Positions 47,971 through 59,551 of a stretch of 64,000 nt of DNA are shown here, piece after piece; position 1 is the first letter of the stretch, and the number at the start of each line of letters is the position of its first letter. The stretch is from Turritopsis dohrnii. Taxonomy: Eukaryota; Cnidaria; Hydrozoa; Anthoathecata; Oceaniidae. The position numbers were made by a program, and so were the translations under genes. Below the pieces are notes generated by a model. It saw only the letters and a list, made by a program, of their open reading frames with translations, was not told the DNA's origin and searched no databases. The stretch lies in NCBI GenBank assembly GCA_027922465.2, contig BQMF02000625.1, forward strand, positions 124,001 to 188,000. The letters run 5' to 3'.

Positions 47971-49754
47971 ACCAGGGATTATCCCTGCGTGCACTGACGC
48001 ACAAAGAACACGACAGTGATTAGTCATAATAATAGCAACCTTGGTGCTTGCATGTCCACTCCCCCAGTTACTATTTAAACAAGAACCTTGTACATTTATA
48101 ATAACAACAGTGTGTACCTCTCGTAAGGCCTATTCACACTACGAAAGAAAACTTTCCAAAGAAAGGCCAAATATAAATGCGTAAACTAAATGTTATGGGA
48201 AACCACAAAAGTCACTATGTACGATGAAATTGAGCAAACGAACAATATGTAATAAATCATCTCACTGAGGAATCTGGAATTAATGCTGCTCTTAATGGAA
48301 ACTCTTTCATGTGTACAAAACATAAAACCTTTATGTGAACCAATCTCTCCTTTTATATCTACTAATAATAAACACTAGCTGCCAAGGCGGCGTCGCTCGC
48401 CGCTCATGTCTACCTGCTCTGAATCACTGTATCAATAAACATCAAATTTCCTTATAAACGGCTCATAGAACTTGGAAAAGATTTGAAGTCACAACCTCTG
48501 GTGTGCAGTCAGTGTTACATCAGTGTTACATTAACTATTTTTCAGGTTTTTCATTATGTGTTACTTATTTATTTTTTAAAACCAATCGTTGATAAGTACA
48601 ACAATACACTCAAAACGTAGGAAGAAAAAATTTCAACTTTTTATTAGCTTTTGTTTTAAAAAAGTTACGCGCTCTAACATGGGTGTTATCAAACAGGGCG
48701 AAAATGGTTTCTCTTCTTAAAAAGTTCACACGGGAGGAGAAAAAAAAAGCACGTGCTAAATGAATAAACTGAATAAAAAAAACGTTCGATCATAAGCGCT
48801 TAACAAATAAAAGAAATTAAATTATTAAAAGAAAAGCAAAAAATATTTATATCATATATCATGACACACCATAAAATAATTTCGCTCACAACTCAATCTA
48901 CCATTTTGCGTGACTTACAAACAAACAGACGGAGAATCGGCTATTAATACATAGACTAGCCGCCAAGGCGGCGTCGATCGCCGCCCATGTCCACCTGCTC
49001 TGTATCACTGTATCAATAAACGTCAAATTTCCTTATAAAAGGCTCGTACAACTTGTGTTCAACCAGAAGCATATTCGAAGTCACAACCTCTGATAAAACC
49101 AATCTTTTATTAGTGTAACAATTCACTCAAAATGTAGAGAGAGAAAACTTCAACTTTTTATTAGCTTTTGTTTTAAAAAAGTTACGCACTCTAACATGGG
49201 TGCTATCAAACGTAAGGGGTAAATAGTTTCTCTTCTTAAAAACATCACGACGGAGGAGAGAAAAAAGGCACGTGCTAAATGAATAAATAGAATAAAAAAC
49301 GTTCGATCAGAACGCTTAACAATTAAAAGAAGAAATTAATTTGTTAAAAGAAAAGCAAAAAAAAAAAAAAACATTTTGTTTTGATATAATACTCTTTTTT
49401 TACCTATCGGTTTTTAAACATTTTGATTGCTCAAAAAAAAAGTTCACCCGTCTCAGACAGTCAGGCAAGAGATAGTGGCAAACCGCACATGCTGCCACGT
49501 TCTGCCACTGCTGCTTTTTGTCCAAAATGTTTAATCAGTTAGTTTCTTTGTATTTAGTTGATGTACTGTTTTCAAAGCCAAGTCAACGTGGAATATAAAA
49601 CTAACAATAATGATAAAAACAAAACGTTATTCCTATTAGTTCATCAGCCAAAAAAGTCACGTTCGATTGGAGTTGCAATGTATTTGCTTCGAACTCACGT
49701 CGCACACAAAAAAAGAAATAATTTCGCTCACAACTCAATCTACCATTTTGCGTG

Positions 49755-49800
49755 ACTTACAAACAAACAAACAAACAAACAAACAGACAGACAGAGAATC
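49755..49800. repeat. (ACAA)n(ACAG)n microsatellite at a repeat-unit end
   Basis: Compound tetranucleotide tract at the same place in the unit as the one at 50,698-50,757. Confidence 0.85.
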
Positions 49801-50697
49801 GGCTATTAATATATAGACTAGCCGCCAAGGCGGCGTCGCTCGCCGCCCATGTTCAGCATGCGTTGACTTCACGAAAAATAAAATTAAGGAATTGGCAACC
49901 GAAAGTGTTACCATGTTGTAGAGCTCGAAAAACTGATTAAAAAAATGTATGGGATCGTTCCGCTACGATCAACCGTTACAGAGATATCATTCTTCAAAGA
50001 TTTTGATGACGTCACAGGACCCCTTCCAAAAAAGTTAGACTCAAATTTTTTGTCACCCCATCGCCTGTATCGCGGACCCGAAAAAACGTCAGTTATCCTA
50101 GCGACAGATTCGAAATCAAATATCAAATATCAGTTTAAACAATGGTTCCAAAAAACCCCAAATTTCATGTGTTATTTATTTGCACTCAAAACGTAGAGAG
50201 AAAAAAAGTTTTTATTAGCTTTTGTTTTAAAAACGTTACGCGCTCTAACATGGGTGCTATCAAACAGGGGGAAAATGGTTTCTCTTCTTAAAAAGTTCAC
50301 ACGGAGGAGAGAAAAAAGGCACGTGCTAAATGAATAAATAGAATAAAAAAACGTTCGATTAGAACGCTTAACAATTAAAAGAACAAATTAAATTATTAAA
50401 AGAAAAGCAAAAAAAAAAAAAAAAAAAATTTTCTTTTGATATGATACTCTTTTTTTACCTATCGGTTTTTAAACATTTTGATTGCTCAAAAAAAAAGTTC
50501 ACCCGTCTCAGACAGTCAGGCAAGAGTTAGTGGCAAACCGAACATATGCTGCCACGTTCTGCCACTGCTGCTTTTTGTCCAAAATATTTAATCAGTTAGT
50601 TGATTGGGGGTTGCAATGTATTTGCTTCGAACTCACGTCGCACACAAAAAAAGAAATAATTTCGCTCACAACTCAATCTACCATTTTGCGTGACTTA

Positions 50698-50757
50698 CAA
50701 AAAAACAAACAAACAAACAAACAAACAAACAAACAATCAAACAGACAGACAGACAAT
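50698..50757. repeat. (AAAC)n(AGAC)n microsatellite at a repeat-unit end
   Basis: About eight AAAC units then four AGAC units, ending the third unit of the array. Confidence 0.88.
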
Positions 50758-51240
50758 GTTTTTTGAATATTCAAATGCTATTATCTCAATGCAATGGCAA
50801 AAAAATCATTTAAGTGCCTCAATATACTACTGGAATGAACAAAAAATCCAGCTTGAACAAGATGTATACTTTACTAGCATATTGTTGGAAATGTCCTTAT
50901 TTTATTCCATTGTTTGTTGTCAGATAGAAAGTGTGTCCATATACATGTTAGTCGCATGAAGGAAATTTTCAAATCTCAAATCTGTAGAAATTTACCTGAA
51001 AAAACACTGGTGTTTTGAGATATAGTTAATAATTAAGCAAGTCCAAAGCTATGCTGTCATTGAGAGTGAATTTGCCTAAAGGATTGAAATCTAAACTCTG
51101 TGTATTCTCAAGAAAAGGATGTCAAGTGGTAGATATATATGATTGACAGAAACAGTTCATTCACCATGAAAGCGAACTTGAAACGATTTCTATAAAATTA
51201 CAATATTTCAATATTTTCAAAACATTAACAATAATTCTAA

Positions 51241-52014
51241 TTATTTTCGTTTCCTCTTATCTCTACTCAATGCCAGCATCAAAGTGATTCCTTTTATTCG
51301 GGATTTCCGCCGAAAGATAGTCAGTTTCCATGGCTTTAACGTCAAGTTTCCGAAACCATGACAACGTGCAAGCAATGGGCACAATGTTGGCTTAGGTTTG
51401 AAACTCCCAAAACACTGAAAACCAGGCGGACAAAATCGTTTTTTGCGTTGGAAGACGGATGTTTTTAGTTTGTCACTCCAGGTGCTGTCGGGAAGTTTTG
51501 GATGCACCTTCTTTTCTCCCAGCAAACGTAACAAGCCTCGACGCAGAAATCCATTGGGTATTACAGTCTCTTTGTGAGTGCTTGTCATCTTTGTATTTTG
51601 ACACAATGTTTTGATTGTTATTGACACTCTTGGTACAGGAATCATCGATATGTATTCATTAATTCCGATTTTGTTAAGTTCGTACAATTTTCTTTGAACT
51701 AAGAGTTTTTTCTTGACCCATACAATAGTTCCGTTTTCCGATTTTGAAATTTTGGTAATACCATTCGGAACAGAATTTTTAAGAAGTCTATCAAAGGTAG
51801 TATCAATTTTGATTGTTTCCAGTCTAGTGCATTTTATACGAGGAACCTTCTGGTTGTTTGAATATTCACTCATTAGTACGTATGCATTTTGAGCCAAGCC
51901 TTTCTCAAATGTTAGTACCATTTCAGCCTCATGTTCGCACATACGTATTGGATGTAAAATATGGTTTATATGGTCTAGACTGACCAGTGACTTGCACAAT
52001 TCTCCACGAACAAT
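51241..52014 (-). CDS. Terminal exon of an unidentified protein
   Basis: A 258-codon open stretch including stop. It begins after a good acceptor (CATTTAG|ATTGTTCGTGG on the minus strand) in phase 0, so it is probably the last exon of a longer gene whose earlier exons I could not find to the right. The sequence is basic (many Lys/Arg, ending RDKRKRK). It holds a four-cysteine cluster, CPPGFQCFGSFKPKPTLCPL then ARC, and an amphipathic LRRGLLRLLGEKK. No membrane helix. I recognise no family; a secreted or matrix-binding protein is possible. The only ATG-like start within it is TTG, which supports the exon reading. Confidence 0.5.
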   Translation of the reverse strand: MVRGELCKSLVSLDHINHILHPIRMCEHEAEMVLTFEKGLAQNAYVLMSEYSNNQKVPRIKCTRLETIKIDTTFDRLLKNSVPNGITKISKSENGTIVWVKKKLLVQRKLYELNKIGINEYISMIPVPRVSITIKTLCQNTKMTSTHKETVIPNGFLRRGLLRLLGEKKVHPKLPDSTWSDKLKTSVFQRKKRFCPPGFQCFGSFKPKPTLCPLLARCHGFGNLTLKPWKLTIFRRKSRIKGITLMLALSRDKRKRK

Positions 52015-52110
52015 CTAAATGAGATTGGAAATAAATAAATGCTATTGCGGATATCGTATTAAAATACCCTTGGAATCTCTTGGACACTCCTCTGACGGAA
52101 ATGGGAGTTA

Positions 52111-52138
52111 GCCTATAGCCTATAGCCTATAGCCTATG
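52111..52138. repeat. 7-bp tandem repeat AGCCTAT
   Basis: Four units, just upstream of the acceptor side of the exon on the minus strand. Confidence 0.85.
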
Positions 52139-54450
52139 AAAGTGTATGCGGAATTTTAGATAAATAAGTGTAGATCAGTTTGCTTCGTATATTTCAGGTT
52201 TATTTCGAAATGCTGCTACCGTTTTGTGCCATACGGATCTTGTTGAAAATGAAAATTGAAATCCTATTACACGTTGTTTTTTTATAAGCAACCAAGGTTA
52301 GACATTAGTAATAATATTGCTTAGAAAACAATCATTTTTTACTAATATTGTTGCTTAATTTGGTGCTAAGCATTAATCGATAATATATATATATATGTCC
52401 CATCTTGAAAACATTTTTGTATGTTTTAGTTTTTCAATAAAGTATCAAGTATAAAGTCTAGGAAATTCAAATAATTATATAGATCTCACAACGTAAAACT
52501 GCAAGCTACTGTGGCAACTCAGTGTAACAATTTTAAGAAATATGCTGCAGCTATGCAAGACAAACATGTAAGAAACTACTCCTATAATCGTGATAATTTT
52601 GCGTAATATGTCATAATTTCGCATATGTCGTTAGTGTTAATTGAGTTTCTCTACATTGACTCATCCATGTGGAGGCACGTTTATTCCTCATCGTTTCTTT
52701 GTGGAGTTCTTACGGACAGCTGCTGCATATGTATGACGCATTGTGAAAACTGAAGAAATTATACAGATTTTACTGTGGGTAGTGATAGGACAGCTAAAGA
52801 TAGCCCATAACTACCCCCGGGTAAAGGCTATAAGATTTTTAACGACGTCAACATAATTCAAATTTCCTTCAACAATGGCTTCCCAGTGCACGCAGAGATT
52901 TGTGATAAACCAGATATAACACCCTTCATGAAAGCATTTTACACTGTTTCCCTGTTTATCCGTAAAGCTCGCTTTTAATTGGTAAAAGTAGTCTTCGTTG
53001 TTATACTGAGTCTTTCCTCGAAGGCGGAGTAGGCTGCACTACAGAAATATCGAAGGAACTAGTAACAATGTTACGCAACTGTTTTGAACAATCAAGGCTG
53101 TTTTCGGTATTACGACAAACAAGTGGTTTAACTAACCACCGTTTTTAAGGGTTTTTCTTTTTTGTTGCACACTGTCCCATGTGTGACCATTGATTCAAAT
53201 ACTTCTATTATTTTTTATAGTCTTCTCTAACTGAGTTGATCTTTATTAACTTGAAGTTCCACATCCTTGCCACGTGTAAGGATCTTTGAGAGTGTGCGAT
53301 CTTTGTTACTGAGACAATATTTTTTATGATGGGTTGCATTTTTAAGAACATGCTTACAAAACTGCAAAATTGCAGCAGCTGTTTAATTCGAACGTAAATC
53401 GTCCATCTTCTTGTTAAGTATTCTGGAAAATATAAAAAACATCTTTTGTCTTTTATTCAGAATATTAAATGCAAGCAATTTTTTAAAAATTGGTAAGTGC
53501 TTTTGTATGATCTCCAAAACTACCATAATGAAGTGACAATGTTTTCGGTTCTCCTTCACTGGTGATGTTCAGAGCTACTTAAAATGTTTGACTTGTGATG
53601 TTTATTTCATCTATCGTAGCCTCGCCCTGTCAATCGAATCACCACTTCGTCAACAAAAAATATACGAAAATGCAAAGTTTCGTTTAAATCCGCGCCATTT
53701 TTATTTTATAAAACACATGAACTAGTCTGTTTACAAGAACGTGAAAAAAACCCATTGGTCTCGCATATGCAGATATAACAAACCCATTAGCACTTCAAAT
53801 AAGACTTTAAATCTTAAGGGGATTTAGTCCCAGGTAGGGTTTCTAAATAGTCCGCCTTCCTACTACCGCCAGATGTACAGAGCACCTTAAAAGGACCTGC
53901 TTTTGTGTCCTGGGCCACACTTTAACCTAAGTTAAAATACACGGTATATTCTGAATAAAATAGTAAGAATACTTGTTGAAAATACAAACCATAGCAAACC
54001 AATACCACAAGACCATTATCTTCTGATAGGGTAGATGTTGCCCACTATCAAAACATTTATCGGAAGACATTCTTGTGATATTTTTAACTTTCCAATGAAA
54101 GGCCTTGTTAGACTATCTTTTATCAAATATCTCAAACATGAATACAATTAATTTTAATGAGGCAATAATCAAATACACTTTTTAATAATTGATAGCTATT
54201 AGCTACATCAATTTCTATGACATGTAATATAAGTGAATTATTCGACTCAGTTGAGCATCATATTCACAACAAATGCATGAGACGACACGACACAACAATT
54301 GAATAGATCAAAGACGTACAGGTCAGCCGGATTTTCAAATCATTACAGCTTCTGAAATTCCATTATCATAAATAAGATTATTAATTCATAATTCATTTTT
54401 CGGTCGTTTGCAATTAGTTGATATTTTCAAAACAATTTGTGGTTACGAAA
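52139..54450. other. Gene-poor region; possible 5' part of the unidentified gene
   Basis: Upstream exons of the minus-strand gene at 51.2-52.0 kb are expected here, but no frame with a convincing donor or signal peptide was found. Confidence 0.35.
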
Positions 54451-54454
54451 TCAA

Positions 54455-54870
54455 CCTCGCTCGCCGCCCATGTTCAGCCTGTGTTGAGTTCACAAAAAAT
54501 TAAATTAAGGAATTGGAAATGATAAGTATACCCGTGTTGTAGAGCTTGCAAAGCTGATCAAAAAAATGTATGAGATCGTTTTGCTACGTCCAACATTTAC
54601 GGACATATCGTAGAAATTTTGATGACTTCATAGACCCGTCCCCCAAAAAAATTAGAGCCATGTTTTCGTCACCCCGTCGCCTGTATGGCGGACCCCAAAA
54701 AACGTCAGTTATCCCTGTTGGTTACAGATATAATTTTCCCTAAACGTCGCATTTTATTTGGGTCTCAATGGCTTCACAAGACGTCGCGCAAAAAATAAGA
54801 AATAATTACTCCTACAACTCAATCTACCATTTTGCTTGACAGATAAACAAACAGACAGACAGAGATAAAT
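54455..54870. repeat. Diverged copy of the repeat linking the two tandem families
   Basis: Contains CTCGCCGCCCATGTTCAGCC (start of the 48-50 kb element), then TGTTGTAGAGCTTGCAAAGC, ATGTATGAGATCGTTTTGCT and CCCAAAAAACGTCAGTTATC (core of the 4.7-6.3 kb satellite), then CAACTCAATCTACCATTTTG and an ACAG tract. This ties the two repeat families into one. Confidence 0.75.
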
Positions 54871-55315
54871 ATATAGATAGGGCAACATAATCAGTAAACA
54901 CAAAGTTATGATAGCTATTAATGCTATATAAAGAGCCCAGCAGAAAAAAAAGAAAGAAATGAGTAATGAAATGTAAAATGTGAACTAAAATAAGAAAAAT
55001 TACAGGATAACAACATTATAGCACATTTAAGTGTGTATGTTTTAATTTCCATATGGATTGCAAGAAAAACGTAAGTCTTGCTTCGAGACATTTTGCTCTG
55101 TTATTTTGTCCATTTTTCAAAGATTTTAAGGACTACTTTCAGTTTTCTGTCCATAAATTTTTTTTCTTTTTAACAAAATTAGAAGAATGATACACCAAAA
55201 TATACTGAACAGATTCCTCTGATCAAAAATGAAAAAAAACTCTCTTTCATAATTATTCTATAGATATTCTTTGTGGGCGCTAATTCCGTGTTTTACTGTA
55301 CTGCGGTTATTTAAA

Positions 55316-55590
55316 GCCTGGTTCAGACCTGACGATTACGACGACTACGACGATTAAACTTTTGTGTAATCGTCGTAATTGTCATAATCATCTAATGTGA
55401 ACACTTTCGTAATCGTCGTAAGTGTTGAGTGTTGAGAGTGTTCACACCTGGCGTTTAGCAATTATGAAGGTTACACTAAATTTTAATCGTCGTAATCGTC
55501 ATAATCGTCAGTGTTACAAGTGTTCACATTAGACGATTATGACGATTACACTAAATTTTAATCGTCGTAATCGTCAGATCTGAACCAGGC
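55316..55590. mobile_element. MITE with GCCTGGTTCAGACCTGACG ends
   Basis: Inverted ends GCCTGGTTCAGACCTGACG and CGTCAGATCTGAACCAGGC, with many internal ACGATTACGACG motifs in both orientations. TTAAA lies on both sides (55311-55315 and 55591-55595), a likely target duplication. The internal arm is partly triplicated. Related to the longer element at 7.0-7.4 kb. Confidence 0.8.
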
Positions 55591-55800
55591 TTAAAAGTGT
55601 ACTTGCGATAATTGTCTAAAGCACTTTCATGAAGATCTTCTAAAGACATCAAACAGATTTTGATATGGGAACGTAACTATTATACGGGAAAAATCTGTGT
55701 AGCTGTTAAGATACGAAGCCCGACATTTGATGAGTTTTAATAATTGATTCATTACGCAAAGAGTAATATATGAAAATGATAGAAGAAAACTGATAATACA

Positions 55801-56090
55801 TGATGTGCACGAGGGAATCAGAGACAACCCGAAATCTAAAGCATTAGCAGATCTCTGAAAGATTTTTCTGGCATGGAATGGTAGAAGGTGTGAGGGAATA
55901 TATCAAAACTTGCAAAAACTGCCAACAACAAGGAAAGATCTTCAAAAAAAATAAGTCCAGAACTTAAAAGTATTTCCGTACCAAACGAAGTGATGAAACA
56001 GATTGGTGTAGACCTTTGTACTCTCCCCGAAGTGGATTCAAACATGTAATCGTCTGTATAGATTATTTTTCAATGACCGAAATAAAAAAA
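55801..56090 (+). pseudogene. Gypsy/Ginger-type integrase fragment
   Basis: In shifting frames the plus strand reads VHEGIRDNPKSKAL, RFFWHGMVEGVREY then IKTCKNCQQQGKIF, then KQIGVDLCTLPEVDS and FKHVIVCIDYFSM. These are the HHCC zinc-binding segment and the start of the DDE core (VDL with the first catalytic Asp) of a retroviral-type integrase, as in Gypsy elements or the derived Ginger DNA transposons. At least three frame breaks and a stop destroy it. It is cut off at about 56085, where an unrelated MADF gene begins. Confidence 0.75.
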
Positions 56091-56719
56091 AACAATGCTT
56101 GGTTAGAAGTAACAAAAGTATTCAACATAACTGCAAGTGAAGCCGCTGATAAGTACAAGAGTATCAGATCTGCGTATGGGAGGTATTTTAAGAAATAAAA
56201 AGTACCCCTTCTGGTTTAATTAGAACAGACATCTCAAGAGAGTTCAAACATTTAATATGGTTAGACATCTATAAAGAGCATAGAGCACCAACTACCAGCA
56301 TATCAGCCATCACTGATAGTAAACATCGTGATGATCAAGATTCAGAAACAGATCCATATTATTCAACCACAACATTAAAAGAACCTCCTGTATTTACTGA
56401 AGAAGAAAATGAACATACTGATTCAAGTAAAAGAAGTTGTTCATCTCCAAGCATATCATCAACAAAAAAGCAAAATATGTCATCAAAAGTCACTTCGTGT
56501 TCCTCGATTAAAAAAAAGAAAGATGATGTTTTGCCATCGTTGATAGTGGTTCTAATCATGATGACGATGATGACGAAGTTATGCTGTTTATTTTTAAAAT
56601 CGTTGGTGCCACAGTTACAAAATATCAAAGAAGTGAATCCAGGAACATCTGCCATTGTGAAGATGCAGATCATGAAATATTTATTCACAGTTCAATATCC
56701 TAACATAGATATGCAATGA
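56085..56719 (+). pseudogene. MADF-BESS Harbinger accessory protein, 5'-truncated
   Basis: Starts mid-domain: AWLEVTKVFNITASEAADKY then KSIRSAYGRYFKK, the second and third MADF helices. After a frame break at ~56197 it continues TPSGLIRTDISREFKHLIWL, a Ser/Glu-rich linker, and ends with a BESS-like motif (LFLKSLVPQLQN, then MKYLFTVQYPNID). A paired frame break in the poly-Asp stretch near 56560 is also visible. It is the missing complement of the fragment at 483-749, though from another element. Decayed. Confidence 0.7.
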
Positions 56720-56898
56720 TTTATTCCATAGTTATATGTATGGAACCTAAAGCAGACATCAATTGTTTAACTGTTGTTTTGCTTTTTATTGTTTTGCTGG
56801 TTGAAAGACAAGCTAATTTTATTTATTTTTGATTTGTGTTGTGACCACAAGATGTTATCTTGCCATGATAGTGAGCCATCAGAACTGACAATGTACTC

Positions 56899-57273
56899 TT
56901 AAAATTTGATTCTTACTTCACTTGCTTCAAACGTGTAGCGATTACTTTTTGATTTTGGTAGTTGTTGCAACCATCCATTTCTTGTGCTTTCTTTTCTCCA
57001 ATCACCTGGAATTATTTCACCTGAAGTAGATTCACAATCCACAAAGCCAGTTGGTAAATAATGTGCTCCATCTGTAAGACGAAGATAGTTGTGTAAGGAA
57101 CTTGCAGCTTTTATAATATCTTGGAGTTTATGAGGCTTTGCTTTGATTGATGTTCTGAAGATTCTCCATTTAGCTGCCAGAATCCCAAAGGCATTTTCAA
57201 TGGTCTTTTTAGTGTAGCTTAAAGGAAGGTCTTTATTCATAATCCCCAAGTGTCAGGGGCTGGTTGATGAGGG
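56899..57273 (-). pseudogene. HARBI1-like transposase, C-terminal third
   Basis: Minus-strand frame with TIENAFGILAAKWRIFRTSI, the block carrying the last acidic residue of the DDE triad, followed by DIIKAASSLHNYLR and a poorly conserved tail to a stop at 56899. The first two catalytic Asp are absent. Together with the MADF gene it is the body of a second Harbinger element. Homology with the duplicated block at 63.3 kb begins at 57,216, within this frame. Confidence 0.75.
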
Positions 57274-57915
57274 CGGTTAACCTGCAGCTTCTTTAAGTTG
57301 AAGTCTACTTTTAAACGCAAGCATGCTGATGTATATCATTGGTTAATATAAAAGTTTTCATAATGTGATGCAGGTTGAAAATGGTTTTCCTCTCCTGTTG
57401 AGCGACTGGTTTATTCAACCCGGTATTTCTGTCACTCAAACAACCTCTATTTTCTCTTTGTAATACACTGTTATTTAATGGCTTTTTTCATTGCAGATTT
57501 TTTCGAAATTTACCACAGTGAGTTGTAAGGAGATTGTAAACAAGCCCGTCACCTTATCTAATATAATCGAAGTCATTCCGAAATTGAAATACTTCCAGTT
57601 TTGCACGAACTGGGTTAAATTTGCTTCCAGTTTTGCACGAATTGTAAAAAATTTACTTCCAGGCGGCAAATTAATTTTCCATCAAATAATGGAAGATTAA
57701 AATGAATTTCCTAAACTACACATCGTTGGTTTCTTAAAGTATTATAAGAGAAATCCGTAATTATTTAAAGGCTTCAATGATTATAATAGGGCTTTTAGAA
57801 TTCGAAACTTAAAACAAAAGCAAATTTGTCTTCCGGGGAAAAATGTATGCTATATATAGGATGGGGAAATTTGTTTAACATCAGTTGTTTCATTCGTCGT
57901 GTAATTGCTGCAGAT
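57216..57915. repeat. Left copy of a tandem segmental duplication
   Basis: Aligns with 63,332-64,000 at a constant offset of about 6.1 kb with few substitutions and one 12-bp gap (the segment around CTTCTTTAAG is missing in the right copy). It holds the promoter region of the peptide gene. The homology runs to the end of the window, so the duplicated unit is at least this long. Confidence 0.88.
57849..57862 (+). promoter_or_regulatory. TATA box of the peptide gene
   Basis: GCTATATATAGGA lies about 85 bp upstream of the ATG at 57940 and is kept exactly in the second copy (63,956-63,966). Confidence 0.6.
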
Positions 57916-57939
57916 CATTAGCTAAGCAGAACTAGAGCC

Positions 57940-59201
57940 ATGAAGTTGTTGGTGTTTCTTTGCATCATATATGCTGTTTATGCAGGTATGTATTATTGTG
58001 ATTGAGGGCTTGATGATTGAAGTATTCTAATATGGTATTTTTTTTCAAAGCCAGTCTTTTATTATAAGATGGTTTCAAATTTTCAGTTATACATTGTTTA
58101 GATGTGCAAAACTCCGAAGTTGATGAGCAGTTATTGAATGAAATTCAGAATCAACTTGGTAACGAATCAATTATTAAAGTCTAGCTCATGAAACTTTACG
58201 ATACAAATCTGAATCGTAATGCAGAAATTTTCCATTACAAAGGCCATGTTCCCATATCAAAATCTGTTTGATGTCTTTAGATGTGAAAGAACCTCATGAA
58301 AGTGGTTTAGAGAATTATCGTGAGTTCATTTGTGTACTTTAAATAACAACAACAATAACTCAATATAAAGATGGTTATTAGTATGGATTCTTTTTTTTAG
58401 TTTCAGATGAATTAGAGTTAGACGATGATGACTATGACTATTTGGATAACATCAGTATGTTTCAGTTTCTTGAATTGTCATATGTGTGTTAAGGGTCAAC
58501 CGTGCGATATTTGTCGTTAGTATGAGATATAACAATTGAGTTATTTGTATGTATTTTTGTTCCGTTTTAAGCAATCCAGAATCAGTTTAATCTGTTTGCA
58601 ATCTTTATTTGTGAAAAACAACTTCCCTTCAAAATTGTTTTACCAGATATCTAAACCTGCTCTCTTAAAAATAATCATCCGCTTGCAAATAACTTTTATC
58701 TAGTTCAATTAAATATAAATGGTAAGAATAATGAGAAAAGGATCTGTTGCTCCACTAAGCAAGACATATGTTACCATAAATGTTGTGCATGTTTAGCTTT
58801 ATGGTGAAATAGCTATACAGAGGATTGATGGAAAACACAAAAATATCAAATTTCATAATGAAATTACTTATAAAGATTACGATTGAATCGCTAATTAATA
58901 ATTTCGTTCTGTTTTCGGTTACGATTTACCATTCATTATTGATTTATTTGAAAAGTTGAAGTGAACCTGTCCTGTATGTGATATTCATCATTTTCAGATT
59001 CACTCATAACATTTGTAAACTTTTGCCATAGGAACTGGACATGACCCATGGGTTAGATTTCCAAGGATTCGATTTCCAAGAATTCGTTTACCAAGAATTC
59101 GATTTCCATCAGTTATCAAAGGTGTTCTTGGTGCGTGTGCTAAGCGCCCACTATTATGTAAAAAGATCGGAACCAAAATTGCCATTGCTGTTGGGAAATA
59201 A
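57940..59201 (+). CDS. Secreted cationic peptide precursor (putative antimicrobial)
   Basis: Five short exons, 57940-57985, 58087-58158, 58281-58319, 58401-58454 and 59032-59201, all phase-1 joints with GT/AG borders, give a 126-residue precursor. Order: signal peptide MKLLVFLCIIYAVYA; acidic propiece (exons 2-4, ending ELELDDDDYDYLDN); and a 56-residue C-terminus encoded by exon 5 with about 15 Lys/Arg and one Asp. The latter has near-perfect FPRIR repeats (FPRIRFPRIRLPRIRFP), then GVLGACAKRPLLCKK with two Cys, and a hydrophobic IAIAVGK end. The signal-acidic-cationic layout is that of cnidarian defence peptides such as arminins, but the sequence matches none that I know. A toxin or neuropeptide role is possible. 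Exon 4 could also start at 58407. Confidence 0.78.
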
Positions 59202-59551
59202 CTTTCCTTCTGCTGATCACAATGATATATTTTATTGTAAGATGTTGTTTTAGGACTCATTTTAATCATTGTAGATCATGCTGTAGTTGTGAAATATCGG
59301 CAACAGAAATAATGTCTTATGTTTTTTAAACTTTTGAGAAATTTGTAAAATGTGTTGCTATTATCTCCATATCCACTTATATCTATGTACCTTTCCTGAT
59401 ATTAAAACGAAAGTGAAAACCTCTATCATGAAAATGTTTTAATTTCATATAAATGATTAGGTTATTAACTGCTTACTTCAATCATCTTTGGGTATCCTTG
59501 ATCTTTGAGCCAACAAGATGTTGTTGTTCGATTTCTATATAATCAGCACAG

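Larger units (their letters stand above)
48373..50757. repeat. Three tandem/nested copies of a GCCGCCAAGGCGGCG element
   Basis: Copies begin near 48373, 48957 and 49816 with ACTAGCCGCCAAGGCGGCG (a perfect GCCGCC/GGCGGC hairpin) and CTCGCCGCCCATG. Each ends with TCACAACTCAATCTACCATT, TTGCGTGACTTACAAA and an ACAA/ACAG microsatellite. The body has a conserved block (TTTTATTAGCTTTTGTTTTA, TTACGCGCTCTAACATGGGT, GGCACGTGCTAAATGAATAA). Copies 2 and 3 share extra sequence at their 3' ends. No transposase, so these are non-autonomous. Confidence 0.8.

Noticed and set aside
48373..50757. CRISPR array or centromeric satellite
   Set aside because: Units are hundreds of bases, carry microsatellite ends and are not separated by unique spacers; the genome is animal.
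59000..59269. 89-codon minus-strand frame with RILGKRILGNRILGN
   Set aside because: It is the antisense of the FPRIR repeats of the peptide gene exon 5; the sense frame has signal peptide and matching splice phases.
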